A DNA stretch of 64,000 nucleotides from Asterias rubens (Eukaryota > Echinodermata > Asteroidea > Forcipulatida > Asteriidae), in NCBI RefSeq assembly GCF_902459465.1, contig NC_047062.1, forward strand, positions 17,677,994-17,741,993, in the 5' to 3' direction. Positions 51,101-62,100 of the stretch are shown here, in pieces (position 1 is the first letter of the stretch; each line of letters starts with the position of its first letter). The notes under the pieces were generated by a model, which worked only from the letters and a program-made list of their open reading frames with translations, was not told the origin of the DNA and did no database searches. Position numbers and translations under genes: made by a program.

Positions 51101-52125
51101 AGTAGAGCTTAATTTACTGGCATTGCATAGGTTGGACCAGTGATTTATTTGCAGCGATAACGAAAATAATAACGATCACGACGCAAAGAGAACGCATTCT
51201 ATTGGTTGAAATGCTCCAATCAAAACACGCCCACGGACGTACATTCAACTAATCGAGGCCTGTGTGACCGGGCCTGTACACCATCTTGGGACCCCAGTCC
51301 CAATCATGGAGTGGAGTGGAGCCTTGCATGCGAATTGGGTTTTCGCCTCTACACCCAAATGCATAGGTCTCCCTATTTGTGGTTCCCTCCCGCTTCTGAA
51401 GCCGACATTTGTTAAACATTTTCCTTACATTACACAGGTTGCTTCAGGCCTTTGAGGGTCCATTGGTTTCTTACCAAAATACTTTTCTAACAATTACGAT
51501 AGTATGGGAACCAACAAAATAAACTGATTTCCTTTATACCCAAATATCGAATAAATAACTGATTTATTTATGTGATCGATTTTCTGAACAGTGACAGACA
51601 GTATTTGGCACACTGCTTCCGTTTGTTGGCATCATTGGATTATAATGGGAACTTAGCCAGAAACCAGCAAGGGACACTGGATCAAATACTTGAAGTGGTC
51701 CAAGAGGCAAGTTAGATTTTCCTTGACAGTTTTTCTTAGAATGATTTCAGAGAATTTGCATCAAGGGCTAAAACCAGACTTACTAAACAAATCTCATTTC
51801 AAGTTGTTGGCAAATCACATCTTAATGCCACATGCCCAACCTGGAATAAAATTTTTGAAAGGGCAAAGCAATTTTCATTGGGAAATCTTTCAGTCTATGG
51901 GGATCAAGGGTCACCAAGGCCATTAAAGAGCCCACTAGCAGGCCTGTCATTTTCATCTAGGAGAGGGCAAGGTCATTTCCATTCTTCAAAGGGCACTTCC
52001 ATTGGAGAATCAAGCCCATGGGCAATTTTTGAAGGCCTGCATATTTATTAATGATCTGACGATACCACAAGATTGAATAAATAATGTATCTTGCTGTTTA
52101 TTTGCAGACGACTGATGATGCTTGA
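39116..52125 (+). CDS. CATSPER1: CatSper1-type sperm cation channel pore subunit, 12 exons
   Basis: Exons: 39116-39373, 39830-40055, 40908-41021, 41699-41837, 42070-42161, 48987-49136, 49439-49502, 49791-49875, 50270-50324, 50812-50893, 51592-51706, 52108-52125. Phases join into 1398 nt (465 aa). Residues 1-120 are polar and cytoplasmic. S1 (FNGLILGVILLNTGIMCAL), S2 (VVLDHVFLVIYFIECVLKLY) and S3 follow. S4 at 230-246 is FRAMRALRALRVLRTVR, with Arg every third position. S5 is next, then the pore with TLDDW (310-314) and S6 FIFLNLFVAVLVDNFQ. A short coiled, acidic C-terminus ends TTDDA. One six-TM domain with a TxDxW filter and this S6 fit CatSper1, the Ca2+ channel of the sperm flagellum. The long His-rich N-terminus of mammalian CatSper1 is absent. 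The last intron has a GC donor (AG|GCAAGT); all others are GT-AG. Further N-terminal exons cannot be excluded. Confidence 0.9.
40094..40478. repeat. GGCAGTGGACACTATTGG-family MITE (diverged) in CatSper1 intron 2
   Basis: It is recognised by internal motifs shared with 35302-35688: AACATTGTGAGGAACGGCTC, TCGAGAAAGAAAT, TTCACAGGTTTGTTATTTTG and the end CAGTGTCTTGAA. Confidence 0.75.
40617..40768 (-). repeat. tRNA-derived SINE, family B (degenerate)
   Basis: The minus strand shows GGTTGGCGTATAGTGG, the tail CCTCCCATCAC and the SINE-B body between them. The B-box is eroded. It lies in CatSper1 intron 2. Confidence 0.55.
41120..41191 (+). tRNA. tRNA-Gln (anticodon TTG)
   Basis: This is a complete 72-nt cloverleaf. 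GGCCCCA pairs with TGGGACC, the D arm has TGGTGTAATGGTTAGCA, and the anticodon loop CTTTGAA gives TTG. The T arm CCGAGTTCAAATCTCGG is intact. It is nested in CatSper1 intron 3, sense to the host gene, with no intron of its own. Confidence 0.93.
41567..41640. repeat. 74-bp near-perfect palindrome upstream of CatSper1 exon 4
   Basis: The arms 41567-41602 and 41605-41640 are exact inverse copies (beginning AAATGCGTAGACTAACG) around two central T's. It ends 58 bp before the exon-4 acceptor, in the branch-point zone. Confidence 0.9.
42643..42717 (+). pseudogene. tRNA-Gln pseudogene with 4-bp insertion
   Basis: The tRNA-Gln sequence is recognisable from GGCCCCATG to GTGGGACCT. A 4-bp insertion lies before GGTGTAACGG, the anticodon arm is broken (ACTCGTAACTTGAATCTCG), and the T arm is eroded (CCGAATTCAAATCTCTG). 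It cannot form a proper cloverleaf. Confidence 0.8.
42846..43152. repeat. Truncated GGCAGTGGACACTATTGG-family MITE in CatSper1 intron 5
   Basis: It runs from TTACAAACTTGTGAAAATTTGAGC to ACAGTGTCCACTGCC, in the same orientation as 35893-36448, and lacks the first ~75 bp including one terminus. Confidence 0.8.
43246..43317 (-). tRNA. tRNA-Gln (anticodon TTG)
   Basis: This is a complete 72-nt cloverleaf on the minus strand with anticodon loop CTTTGAA. It differs from 41120-41191 by one base in the D loop (GTAACGG for GTAATGG). It is antisense to CatSper1 within intron 5. Confidence 0.92.
43650..43721 (+). tRNA. tRNA-Gln (anticodon CTG), possibly decaying
   Basis: This 72-nt copy has anticodon loop CTCTGAA. 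The anticodon stem has a G-T wobble (CGAGA/TCTTG) and the T stem a C-C mismatch (CCGAG/CTCCG). It may be a weak gene or an early pseudogene. Confidence 0.7.
44224..44615. repeat. GGCAGTGGACACTATTGG-family MITE in CatSper1 intron 5
   Basis: It is full length, from TAAAGGCAGTGGACACTATT to AATAGTGTCCACTGTCTTTA, in the same orientation as 35302-35688. It lies between the tRNA-Gln at 43650 and the tRNA-Arg pseudogene at 44759. Confidence 0.88.
44759..44837 (-). pseudogene. tRNA-Arg pseudogene (TCT-like anticodon, insertions)
   Basis: The minus strand starts GGCCGCGTG and ends CACGAAG-type acceptor sequence, like the intact tRNA-Arg at 47346-47418. Extra bases disrupt the acceptor/D region (79 versus 73 nt), and the anticodon loop reads CTTCTGA (TCT). 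Confidence 0.75.
45088..46110. repeat. Degenerate satellite of CCTAAC-AATT units, telomere-like
   Basis: About 1 kb of imperfect repeats of AATTCCTAACGATTCCTAACC type. Near 45833-46020 they are organised as four copies of a 53-bp higher-order unit (AAGTGCTA at 45833, 45886, 45939 and 45992). CCTAA resembles the metazoan telomere C-strand, but spacing and phase differ. A non-repeat, GC-rich insert lies at about 45335-45475. Confidence 0.9.
46213..46283 (-). pseudogene. tRNA-Gln-derived pseudogene
   Basis: The minus-strand copy is 71 nt with GGCCC (one C lost), anticodon loop TTTATAA, and a changed T arm and acceptor (TATGGGAGC). The anticodon would read TAT, so it is not a glutamine tRNA. Confidence 0.75.
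46293..46760 (-). mobile_element. Non-LTR (RTE-like) retrotransposon, 3' end of RT ORF
   Basis: The minus strand encodes a ~148-residue C-terminal piece. It has KFFTATVESVLLYGCESWTL near the start (the thumb region of endonuclease-RT proteins) and SRGRPQTTYVDTLCRDSG further on, and stops near 46311. The RT catalytic core and endonuclease are missing (5' truncation). The end is an (ATTC)n tract at 46293-46315, directly beside the 5' end of the tRNA-Gln pseudogene. Confidence 0.8.
47076..47147 (+). tRNA. tRNA-Gln (anticodon CTG)
   Basis: This is a complete 72-nt cloverleaf, loop CTCTGAA, with all stems paired and a T-rich flank downstream. It is sense to CatSper1 within intron 5. Confidence 0.93.
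47346..47418 (-). tRNA. tRNA-Arg (anticodon TCG)
   Basis: This is a complete 73-nt cloverleaf on the minus strand. GGCCGCG pairs with CGCGGTC, the D arm is TGGCCTAATGGATAAGGC, loop CTTCGAA gives TCG, and the T arm GAGGGTTCGAGTCCCTT is near-perfect. It converges on the tRNA-Gln at 47076, 198 bp away. Confidence 0.92.
47771..48680. repeat. Long degenerate tandem repeat (three partial copies)
   Basis: Motifs recur in order: ATGACGATTGAA (47807, 48369), AGGTGAAAATA, TTGACCCGGAT, GGGTCAGTATGGCCCA and GAATCAACATGA (48022, 48211, variant 48572). CTCAAAGGATAACACAGAAATG occurs at ~48290 and 48653, a 360-bp offset. No coding was recognised. Confidence 0.75.
48707..48778 (+). tRNA. tRNA-Gln (anticodon CTG)
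   Basis: This complete 72-nt cloverleaf is identical in sequence to 47076-47147. It lies 208 bp before CatSper1 exon 6 (48987). Confidence 0.93.
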
Positions 52126-52570
52126 CCATTTTATGAATTGAAGACCTGGGAGGGGCATGTCACCACACCCGCTGGATCCAACCCCAAGTATAGATTGTAC
52201 TTGCAGGTGTTATCAAAAGTTTACATGGAGGTTGTACAAAAGTTTCCACTGATGAAAGGGAAAGAGGGGCAATTTGGTTCAGTTCACTTCTGAACGCTTT
52301 ATAACCTCACCCCAAACCAATTGTTTTCCCAGTTGTTGGAACCAGTTTCTTAAAGCTGCTTAAAAGCAAGAAATGTTTCTGCTAAGCGAAAATAAGCAAG
52401 ATAAACAAGCACATATTGTAAATGTGATGTGAAATGCTATTTTGGCTGGTAACCCTATCCTAGTGTGCAAATGTTTTTTGTACTTTTTGTGTTTAAAGCA
52501 GCTTTATATAATAAGTCCCTGCTCAGATCCAACATTTTGCAGAATAAACATTTGTTGAATTCGGAATAAG
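52126..52570 (+). terminator. CatSper1 3' UTR with AATAAA signal
   Basis: AATAAA lies at 52543-52548, about 420 bp after the stop codon. A copy of the dispersed AGCTGCTTAAAAG repeat lies just before it (52345-52505). It is the most plausible cleavage signal before the opposing gene begins. Confidence 0.5.
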
Positions 52571-53190
52571 AATACAAATGTTCACCGTTTACCAACTAAC
52601 AACACAAAATTTCGAAATACAAAAACAAAGTAATATGATACAATTTTTTTTAATTTGAAGGCAGCTCTTGATGAACAGTTACTTTCTAAACATTTAATAA
52701 TTAGATTAAAATTAAATCATTCTTACTTGTTTCCATATGTCTACCAGAACAATGTTAGTGAAACTGTAATGGATTCTAGGCATATATAACCATTTACAAG
52801 ATTATCATAAGTTGTAGCATTGGATTAAAAGTAACTGATACTATTCAAGATAAAAAACTCTTTGCATAAAAGCAAACTTGTAACATCAGCAAACATTGCA
52901 CATAACAATTCCGAACAGTGAAAGTTTTGAACAATTTGTTCACATAACTGTACTTTCAAAGGACTTATGTATTCCAAATAACTTCACTTGTAAATTATTT
53001 GAATGAAAATTCTGTACATTTTTTTATTTGACATCTTTAACTTAATTACACTTGCTCCTTGATTAACATTCAATGATGAAATGAGTTGTATTCATGGAAA
53101 CTTCACTGCCTTCTTTTTCACTTACTAGTTGGGCATCACTCTCATCCATGAAGAGACATCACTGGAGAATGGCCAAACACTTTCTTGGAC

Positions 53191-56100
53191 TTATTTGTCA
53201 TCTTTGTTTTGAAAGGGAGAAAAAAATGTTAAAGTTAAAGGAGCACATGTTCATATAGTCACTACGAGGTGCTATTGACAGAAGCACATAAGGCTCTCTA
53301 GGAGCATGTTGTCCCAGCCGGGCCGAAGATTGTAAGCAATAAAATGGCTACTTAAAAAAAAGAGATAAAGAAATTTTTAAAAAGTGCATAATTGGTGCAT
53401 GTTTGTTGCTAAAATGTTTCCCTTTAAAAGAGATATTTTTCAATTCGCATGCAGAGTTTATCTGTATAACAATGTCAAGAGCCAAGAAGAGCTTGGAATT
53501 TTCACAGTCAGTTGCCTTGAAACACAATTCTGAGCATTACAACCTTTTGATGTGCATATCCCTCTGATGGGCATGTCATCCTAAACAAGAATTTCTGATT
53601 TTATTCCATGGGGTAAAAGAAAAAAAATCATAATTAATGCTGGTGTATCTGTCTTCCATGTAGTTATATGGCAACTGAGTTGATGAAATGAGTAAGGAAT
53701 AAATAGTAATGAAAGTTGTCCAAGCAAAATCCAAATAATTCAACCATATGAAAATGAATGGATAATGAAACCACTTACCAGAAGCCAAGTTAGTCAACAA
53801 AATTCAAAAGTTAACTTTGCCATGTTAAGATACGCTGTTTGAAGACGAGAACAAAATTAGAGCCCTGTTATTTACATGAACAAACATTTCAGTAAAGCAT
53901 ACCAGTACAGCGTCATATGAAAATAATTGGATATCGAAACAACTTACTCAAAAACAAATTAATACCAAATTATACAAAGTTAACTTTGCCATGTTATAAT
54001 AATATATAAGAGAAGACAATAACAAAGTAGATAAGTTTACCCTTTACATTTAAACATTTCAGTAAAGCAACATATGAAAATTATTAGATACAGAACAATT
54101 TACTCAAACTCTAGTTAATCCACAAAAATACAAAGTTAACTTTGCCCTGTGAGGATAAGCTGTTTGAAGAAAAGAACAAAAGTAGAAACCTGTATAGTTT
54201 AATTCAAGTGTCCAACAAGTATGCAAAAAGAGAAAACACAAATCAGAAACAAATACGAAATCCATCAATAAGTTCATTAGAAACCTGCAAAACATAACAA
54301 AGACACAATCGGGCATCTGACATAACAAAGTCTAATGGTTGTGTACAATTAACGGCTTCAGAAGTGGCTATGGCCAAATCACTGAAGGACCAACTCTTAA
54401 ACACTGCCTCAGCAGCCACTAGCCACTGCCACAGCCACTGATTCAGACATCCTTACCTGCATCATAATCAAACAGTTGTTCCTCCAACTTCCTGATATGA
54501 CCTTTGCGGAAGTACATGTAGGATACGACCCCTAGGGCAAGAGTCAAAATGGCAAAGATTCCTAGAGAGACTTGGGTGAATGGTTTCTCAACCACCGCTC
54601 CGGGAAGACCATAAACCTCCACCGCAAACCTCGTCTGTAGATGGCAAAAGCTGTCATGGTATCAATGAAACAAACAGATAGATGTTTTTTATATTACTTC
54701 AAAACATGGTTTGGTTCCGAGAATACCCTGTGGAAGATTTTTTTTATCTGTAATCCTATGAGGGATCTTGTAAAGTTTCCACCCCTTCTAAAGTATCCAT
54801 ACCTTTTAAAGTTTCCAACCATTCTAAAGTTCCAACCATTTTAAAGTTTCCAACCTTTTAAAAGTTTCTAACCCTTCTAAAGTTCCCAACCCTTTCAAAG
54901 TTTCAAAACCTTTTAGTTTTCAACCCTTTTGACCTTTCTAATCCTTTTAAAGTGTTCCACCCTTTTAAAGTGTTCAACCCTTTTAAAGTGTTCAACCCTT
55001 TTAAAGTTAGAACAATGTCAGCCCCTGCAATATTTTCCTGCTAACTTTTGAAATAAGCTTATGCTTAGGACTAAGCAAATTTGTTCAGCTATAGTTCGCA
55101 CACAAATGTGCTAACTGGTAAGCAGATATATAAAATTAACTACTGGGATCTAGATGATGGCAGTTCAGTAGACTGTGTACGCCTCACAACAAATAGTTTT
55201 GGAACCACTGTTCCAATACACACAAGACTTGCACATAGTCTGTACTCGAGTCCTAATGTTTGAATACGTGCAATACATGCACAGTCTGTTTCCATGCATT
55301 ACCTAAACTTAGGATCCACAACTGTAGCTGTGAATTGATAGATGCTAGTATTTCTCGTTGTACTCCATTTGATTGAAGACACTCCAGTGTTATTCAGGAC
55401 CTGGTAGCTCTGGGTCCGAAGATCGGCAGCATTGGTGCTTACATTCACTGTAAAACAACTCTTATAATTCTGGGGGAAAAAAACATGAACAAAAAGTGGG
55501 GGAAATGTAATGGTTAAATAACAGTACAAGGGATAAATAGGCATGATATTCGGCCTTTCAAAAAGGTTGGAACATTTTATCCAATACAAGAGCTAACTTA
55601 TATGTACACATGGTGAAGTCCTAATTAATAACAGTTTTTCTAGTTATTCCCAAGGGCAAAACAAAAATACAAATTCAGACTGAAGGAAATAAAATCATGC
55701 ATGATCAAATGACCAGAATTTAAGATGTAATATGCAAGAGAAACTGTGACCCATTAGAAACCTAAAGAGCTAAGGGAAGGAAAGCCTTACATGAGGACCC
55801 CACAACGGGGATGATGATGTCATGTTGTGACTCCCATTGATCATTGATGACCAGGTCTGGGCTAAAGATTGACATCCAGCCTGGATAAAACAATTAACAA
55901 GAAAATAGTCAATAGTAATTGTTGGAAAATGATTGCACCTGCTTTGAAAACTGCTCCTGCGCCCAATATCATAGAGCTGCTCAACCACAAAAAGCCGCTA
56001 AGCAGAAAAAAATTATGTTTACGAGAATAAGTATACCAGCCAAGTACAATTTGTGACTGGTATCCTGCTTGTTTCTGCATTGCAAAAAGTGTCAAGCAAC

Positions 56101-59100
56101 ATTTTCTGCTTAAGCACCTCTATGACATTTGGCACTAGTTTCGTTTTTAATTTCAGTTAGATAGTTCAGAATAATTTCTGTGTCTTCCAATCTTAATTTA
56201 ATCAGAGAATGTCAACTCTTTCCGTATGAGTTTTTTCATTAAACGAATTGACTACCACACTAGTTACATAAATAATGTTTCTTAAAACTAATGAGAGTTG
56301 AAGACAAGATATCTCAAGCTGATTTTTTTTGTATGTGATCACAAGATCCCAATGGAGTTTTTGGATTCCAAGTGATTTCAATTCAAAGTCGGTTTTAAAC
56401 AAATTTACAAGTTGAAACTTTGCTAGTTTTCTAAAGAAAATGTTCAAGAGCCAATAAAGGATGAACTCAATATGTCAACTATTACCTTTTTATGGCCAAG
56501 TAGACATCGCAGATACCGGTTAATAAACCATTTTACTCTCAAAATTTGCATTTAGTAATAAATAACTTGAGTCAAAAATGCACCCGGCCGCACGTCTTTT
56601 TCAGCCGAGAGTCAAAAACGGCTTATCTATTATAATGACCCTGGACGCCAGTGACGATTTTTCCCTATTGGTTTTAAACACAGTTCTCCAGCTTTGGCAT
56701 TTCCACACCAAATAGCCACCACTGACGTCACGATTCCTTTGTCGCGCGTTTTTTTTTTTCTTCAGAAATTTGGCTTGGAGCGTTCTGGAGAAAAACACAT
56801 TTTTACCATGTTTAATGTGAGGTAAGAGACTCGTTATATTTTTAATGTTTCCTGGATGGACTGCAGCTGTTAGAAAACTGTAATATCTATATATTTGAGA
56901 TCATCCTTTATTGGCTGTTTAAGTAGTTTTACCTGTAGCATGGTTGCACTGTAGCTGTAATCTGTCCTGCCTTGCTCTTCATACATCACATAGTTACTGC
57001 TTAATTCAATCACTTTATCATCAGAATCATAGCTGAAAAATAAGATGTCATGGATTACGATAAAACATGACAATATACATACACTGGATTATACTCTTTA
57101 TGAAATCAAGACATTTGAATTGGTTTGAGATTTTTTTTTTCCTTTTTTTCTTAAAAAAAAAATGCAATGGAAATAAAACTGAGAAAAATAGAATTTTCTG
57201 GCCTTGTCATGTTAGGCAAAAATGATGTTTGGCTTTCTTATTCCTACGTGGGCTACATGTAAATGACAACCAAACACACACAAACAGGTATACTGGTGTA
57301 ACAGAAGCAGTAACATACTTGTTTCATGTTGAAAAATTTCTGCTCTCACTCAGTAGCCCTTGGAATGAGAGGTCGGAGTACAAAAGCAATCTCATCTTTC
57401 TCATCCAGACATCTTAAAATATATCAGATAGGAATTATGTTCCCTTTCCAATCCATACACTACAGGCTTTATAATTGTTTTCACCAAAAAAAAAAACCCA
57501 ACACAGCATAGTTGTTTATTTAAAATAATTTTTTATCAAACTTACAGATCTAGTGTTGGTCTGAAAGTCGCCTGATAATGGCTGGGTATGGGGCATCCGA
57601 AGGCAGACCAGTCATATTCAACAACCTATAAAGGAAATAATGTTCACAGAGTTGCTATTAAAGTACACAAAGGAGCTAACCACAACAACAAAAATGCATA
57701 CCAGAGCAAGGTTAGCAGCTAAAATACCATACCATCTGTGACTGTCCTGCCTACTGTTGTTGAGCAGATTATTCTTAAGCAATATTTTCTGCTTTTAGTA
57801 GCAAAATTAAATTGAGCGGGCCTCAACAATTAAACCACCCTGGTTTAATACAAATTATACTCCCGTTGACAAATTTTTAGGAGTAAGTTGAGAGGAAAAA
57901 AGAATCAATCAATTGTTAAAATTGGAATTGAAGATGACCATAAGGTAGGCTTTTGAAGGTTATTTCATTGACTCAGGACTATAACGCTGTTTGTACGAAT
58001 TCCTCAAATATTGCTTTTGTAGAATTTGGAGCTCCTGGCAAATGGAGCTTATTAACCAACACAAATAGTGTTCGCCAAAGTAATTGTTTTGCAAAAAGAA
58101 ACGTTCATTTCAAAGAAAAGAATTAACATGTGGATTATAATTTATTTGTCAAATATGCATTTTGCAAATAAGGACCTTTAGCATCGAGCCAAAGATTTGA
58201 TACTCAACTTCCAACAAAAGGATATGAGATCTCTAGTTGGCCAATCATCAATTGGCGAAGCTCACTTGCAAATTTAAGACATATTCAGGAACTCTTGTGG
58301 TACAACAAATTTTTGGATAGCTTATTGTTTTTCTCAAGGGTAATGTTAATCACTGAATGATATCAATCTAGTATTTTCTTTTGTATTTTTGGTTTGGTAT
58401 TCACAGATAAAATAACAAGCAGCAGTAGCTGATGATAAAAATATAATCACAGGTAAAATTACAAACACATATACAAAGGACCACAATGAAATTTTGTATA
58501 TTTTATTTTCTATCCATATTAAAAACCCACCTTGTCATTCACTGCTTCGGTTCCATCTTTCTCCAAATAACCATCTCTACAAACAATTCAAATAAGTTAT
58601 AGTGTAACAAAAAATAAGGAAACAGAAATATTGGGTTTTTCGGGAGGGGTAAAAAACTGGGGAAACCAAAGAAAACCCCTTTTGGGATAGGAGAGTACCA
58701 ATGCACAACTCTTATCCTGGAATCAAACCAGAGTCTCTGTGGTTAGAAGTGAGCACTGAATGCACAAGTCCCCCCGGCCACCATAAATATTAACCTTAAA
58801 AACATTGGACACTGTTGGTAATTGTCTAAGAACAGTGTTCTCACTTGGTGTATCTCAACATATGCAGTAAATAAAAAAACTGTGAAAATTTGAGCTCAAT
58901 CGGTCATCGTAGTTGCGAGATAATAATGAAAGAAAAAATACCCTTGTCACACGAAGTTGTGTGCTTTCAGACGCTTGATTTTGAGACCTCAAATTCTAAA
59001 TCTGAGGTCTCGAAATCAATTTCGTTAAAAATTACTTCTTTCTTGAAAACTACGTTATTTCAGAGGGAGACGTTTTTTCACAATGTTTTATACTATATAC

Positions 59101-62100
59101 AGTTCCCCATTACTTGCTACCAATTAAGGTTTTCTGCTAATAATTATTTTGAGAAATTACCAATACTGTCCACTGCCTTTAACTTAATGTTCTTTCTGGT
59201 GTCTCCTGACGACGGACAGAGTATTATACTGTCCGAAACGATGAGCTCTCCTGTTCTTCGCAGAACCACCATCACTCAAAAGAGATTTTTCTACATGTTG
59301 TCATCTCAAATATGTTGATGAGTATTATCCTTCTACTAATACTATGCAAACATTCAAGTCTCATTTATGTATCACTCACCTTGGTATTGTGTAGTTATTG
59401 AAATGCTGACAGAATTCTGGCTTCCTGACACGAATGTGTCTACCGGGAGGACAACCAATAGACAAACGCGCCACCTTGAAATAAATCAATGTGGAACATC
59501 CATATATTAAATTGATGTAGCATGCATGTAGCATCATGAAAAAAAAAAAAATTCCTAAATAAAAGTCTTATCTTTAAGAAAATTAGGCACATCTTAAGAA
59601 ACTTGTCTTCACAGCAGCATTTATTTGATGATACACATGCAGGGCTCGAATTTGTTTGAAAAATCCACATGACCGAAGAACCTTTCGCAAAACAATGTTT
59701 ACTGGCCAAGAATTGTTTTAACAAGACCAGACCAGAACAGTTCAATATGCAAGCTGTTTTTATTTGAACAAGCACTATACAACATACAGAGAAGATCTAT
59801 AACGGATGAGATTTGACATGGGAGTATATACAGGCAACCCGTTCCAGGCAACTTGAAGGCAGTCAACTGCATGCTGCATAAGGAACAGTTTGGTAGCACA
59901 AGAGACCCATTCTTCCAGCTGCAACATCCCCAAGAAAATAATGAGAAAACTGAAACGTGGCCTTTCCACTAATAATTGAAGCAGATCAAATTTACCATGG
60001 TTGACGGTCTCATGCATGTAATATCATCCTGATCAGGAGTGACCTCCACCACAGCATCTCCAGTAAATCTCTCTAGGTCTTCATAATAATCAGCCACACC
60101 CTCCAGGAGGTTGTCACTTGACTGTACTGTCAGGGTCTGCAAACAAATTAACAGTTATAGTAGTTTGAGTTTCGGAAGTTTTAGTTGTTTGAATTTCGGA
60201 ACTTTTAGTAGTTTGAGTTTCGGAACTTTTAGTTGTTTTAGTTTCAAAACTTTTAGGAGGTTTGGGTTTGATTTAAGAAAAATAGGGAGACCGCCAACAA
60301 AGGGCTGGATAGCTGAGTTGGTAGAGCGCCAGTAACTACAAATACCCACCTTATTTACTGCTAATGAGCCAGGGTGGTAGTCCCAGTAGTCGGATTCACC
60401 AATATGCAACCAGCTAGAAGCGCTGGATATCACCTGGATTCACATATCGATTAATTAAATCATTTCAGTTCAGTTTGAGAAGGGTCCATTGTACCTAAAG
60501 TCACAGGTCAAGTGAAATAAATTCATTAAGAATAAGAGAAAACAAAATTATGGTAACACAATTTCTGCAAATTCAACCATTCAAATTGCACTGTAAAAAA
60601 GCTCCATGCTGTCTTGTCCATTTATTTGCTTGTTCAATAATAAATATTACGAGCAATGTTACTTGCTTGTTCTTCTGTGTTTATGATAGTATCAAAAAAA
60701 ATTAAAATGAAATTGAAATTAAATGAGGTAGATAAAACTATACCTGTAGCTTGACATCGGACCCTGCAGGGAAGGTTAGAGACGTCCAGAGTTGCACCGT
60801 ATCTCCTCTATCTAGGTAATATATCCCAGCAGTGTCTCCATGTTCAAGGTGATTGTACTGTAATTAAAGATGGGTTAAGGTCAGAATAAAAATATATTTA
60901 AAAATGTTATTGTTTTTAAAATTAATTGCAAGAACAACTCAAACAAAAAAACAAATTAAAAAGTTTGATTGAACCGACAATGGCCGTCAGGCAGTCCAAA
61001 AAGAACACATGAAACAAATCATATATATATAACATTTTTTTTAAATTACATGAAAAAACCACAAAATCACAAACCGCAAAATCAATTACAAAAAGCTCGA
61101 ACCAACAAAGAAAAGTTACATGAGAACGGCACTAAGGCCTGCGCTAAACGTCGCTCCTTTGCCGTGTCGAACTCAAATGATTTTTGCGCAACACAAGTGC
61201 GGCAATAGAACGAATCGGTGACAAACGTAAAATTTATTGAATTAATTTGCCGCACTTAAATTAATTCAAAATGGCAACGCAGGAAAAAACGTTGCTAAAG
61301 AGTCATGTGACATGGTGACAATTCGAGCTGTGACACTAAAAATTTGCTAACTGGCAACATTCATAATGATATAGTTGTAGTCAGGGAGATTTTGTACGAC
61401 AAGGGAGGTATTTATAATAACATTCAACATAACAGGAAACATGTTTCCATAATCAGAGAGATTTTCAAATGGGTTCGTCAGAATATGGAAATATTGGTTT
61501 ATTTTCAGTGAACTTTTTTTGCAGAATCAGGGAGTTGGCAGCTTTGGTGCAGATCAAAATGTTGAGGAAAACATCATTTTAAGATGGTTGGGTCATAAGC
61601 GATGCAAGGGGTACATTATGATAATTAACTATGCTTACAAAGCACCTTACATCCATAACTGGACCCCAAAGCACTGTACAAATTAAAATAGCACCAAACA
61701 AGAGGTTGAAATATTCAAAGAGCATAACAAGATTTCTTAAAACACAAACTGCAAAAAAACGTACCAGCCAATAATTAAAACTACGAACGTAAATAAACAT
61801 TTCACTCAGTCCTACCTGGCATGTATTTTCCAAACTGTGTAGAGATCCAGCAAGCTCTAGGGCAAGAGGGTAGCGCCACCTGGAAGCTTCTCCAGAACTC
61901 CACATTAACAAAAGACAAAAGGAATAATTTACATATAATTATTCAGATATAATTATTTAGATAGGCGATATAATTATTCAGATATACTTGGCAATTCTTA
62001 AGAATTAACAGTTACGGGGTGAGAGTCAGTACTAACAGATCCTAGGAGTCCGTCAATTTTTTTTTACAAAAGGTGGTTAATTTGAGGGTTTTCTACCCAA

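Noticed and set aside
39116..52125. Two-pore channel or voltage-gated Ca channel as identity of the plus-strand gene
   Set aside because: There is one six-TM domain, the pore is TLDDW, and the S6 and short C-terminus fit CatSper1; no second domain or EF-hand was found.
54630..54634. Acceptor CTACAG giving TRFAVEV at the last TM exon of the CatSper-auxiliary gene
   Set aside because: Its phase does not match the two bases left by exon 55469-55303; the AG five bases further (exon start 54629) gives PKFRFAVEV in frame.
60155..60433. 92-residue minus-strand ORF with KLKQLKVPKL repeats
   Set aside because: Its first part is the true exon 60350-60433 read past its donor; the rest is a 24-bp repeat and a tRNA-like fragment.
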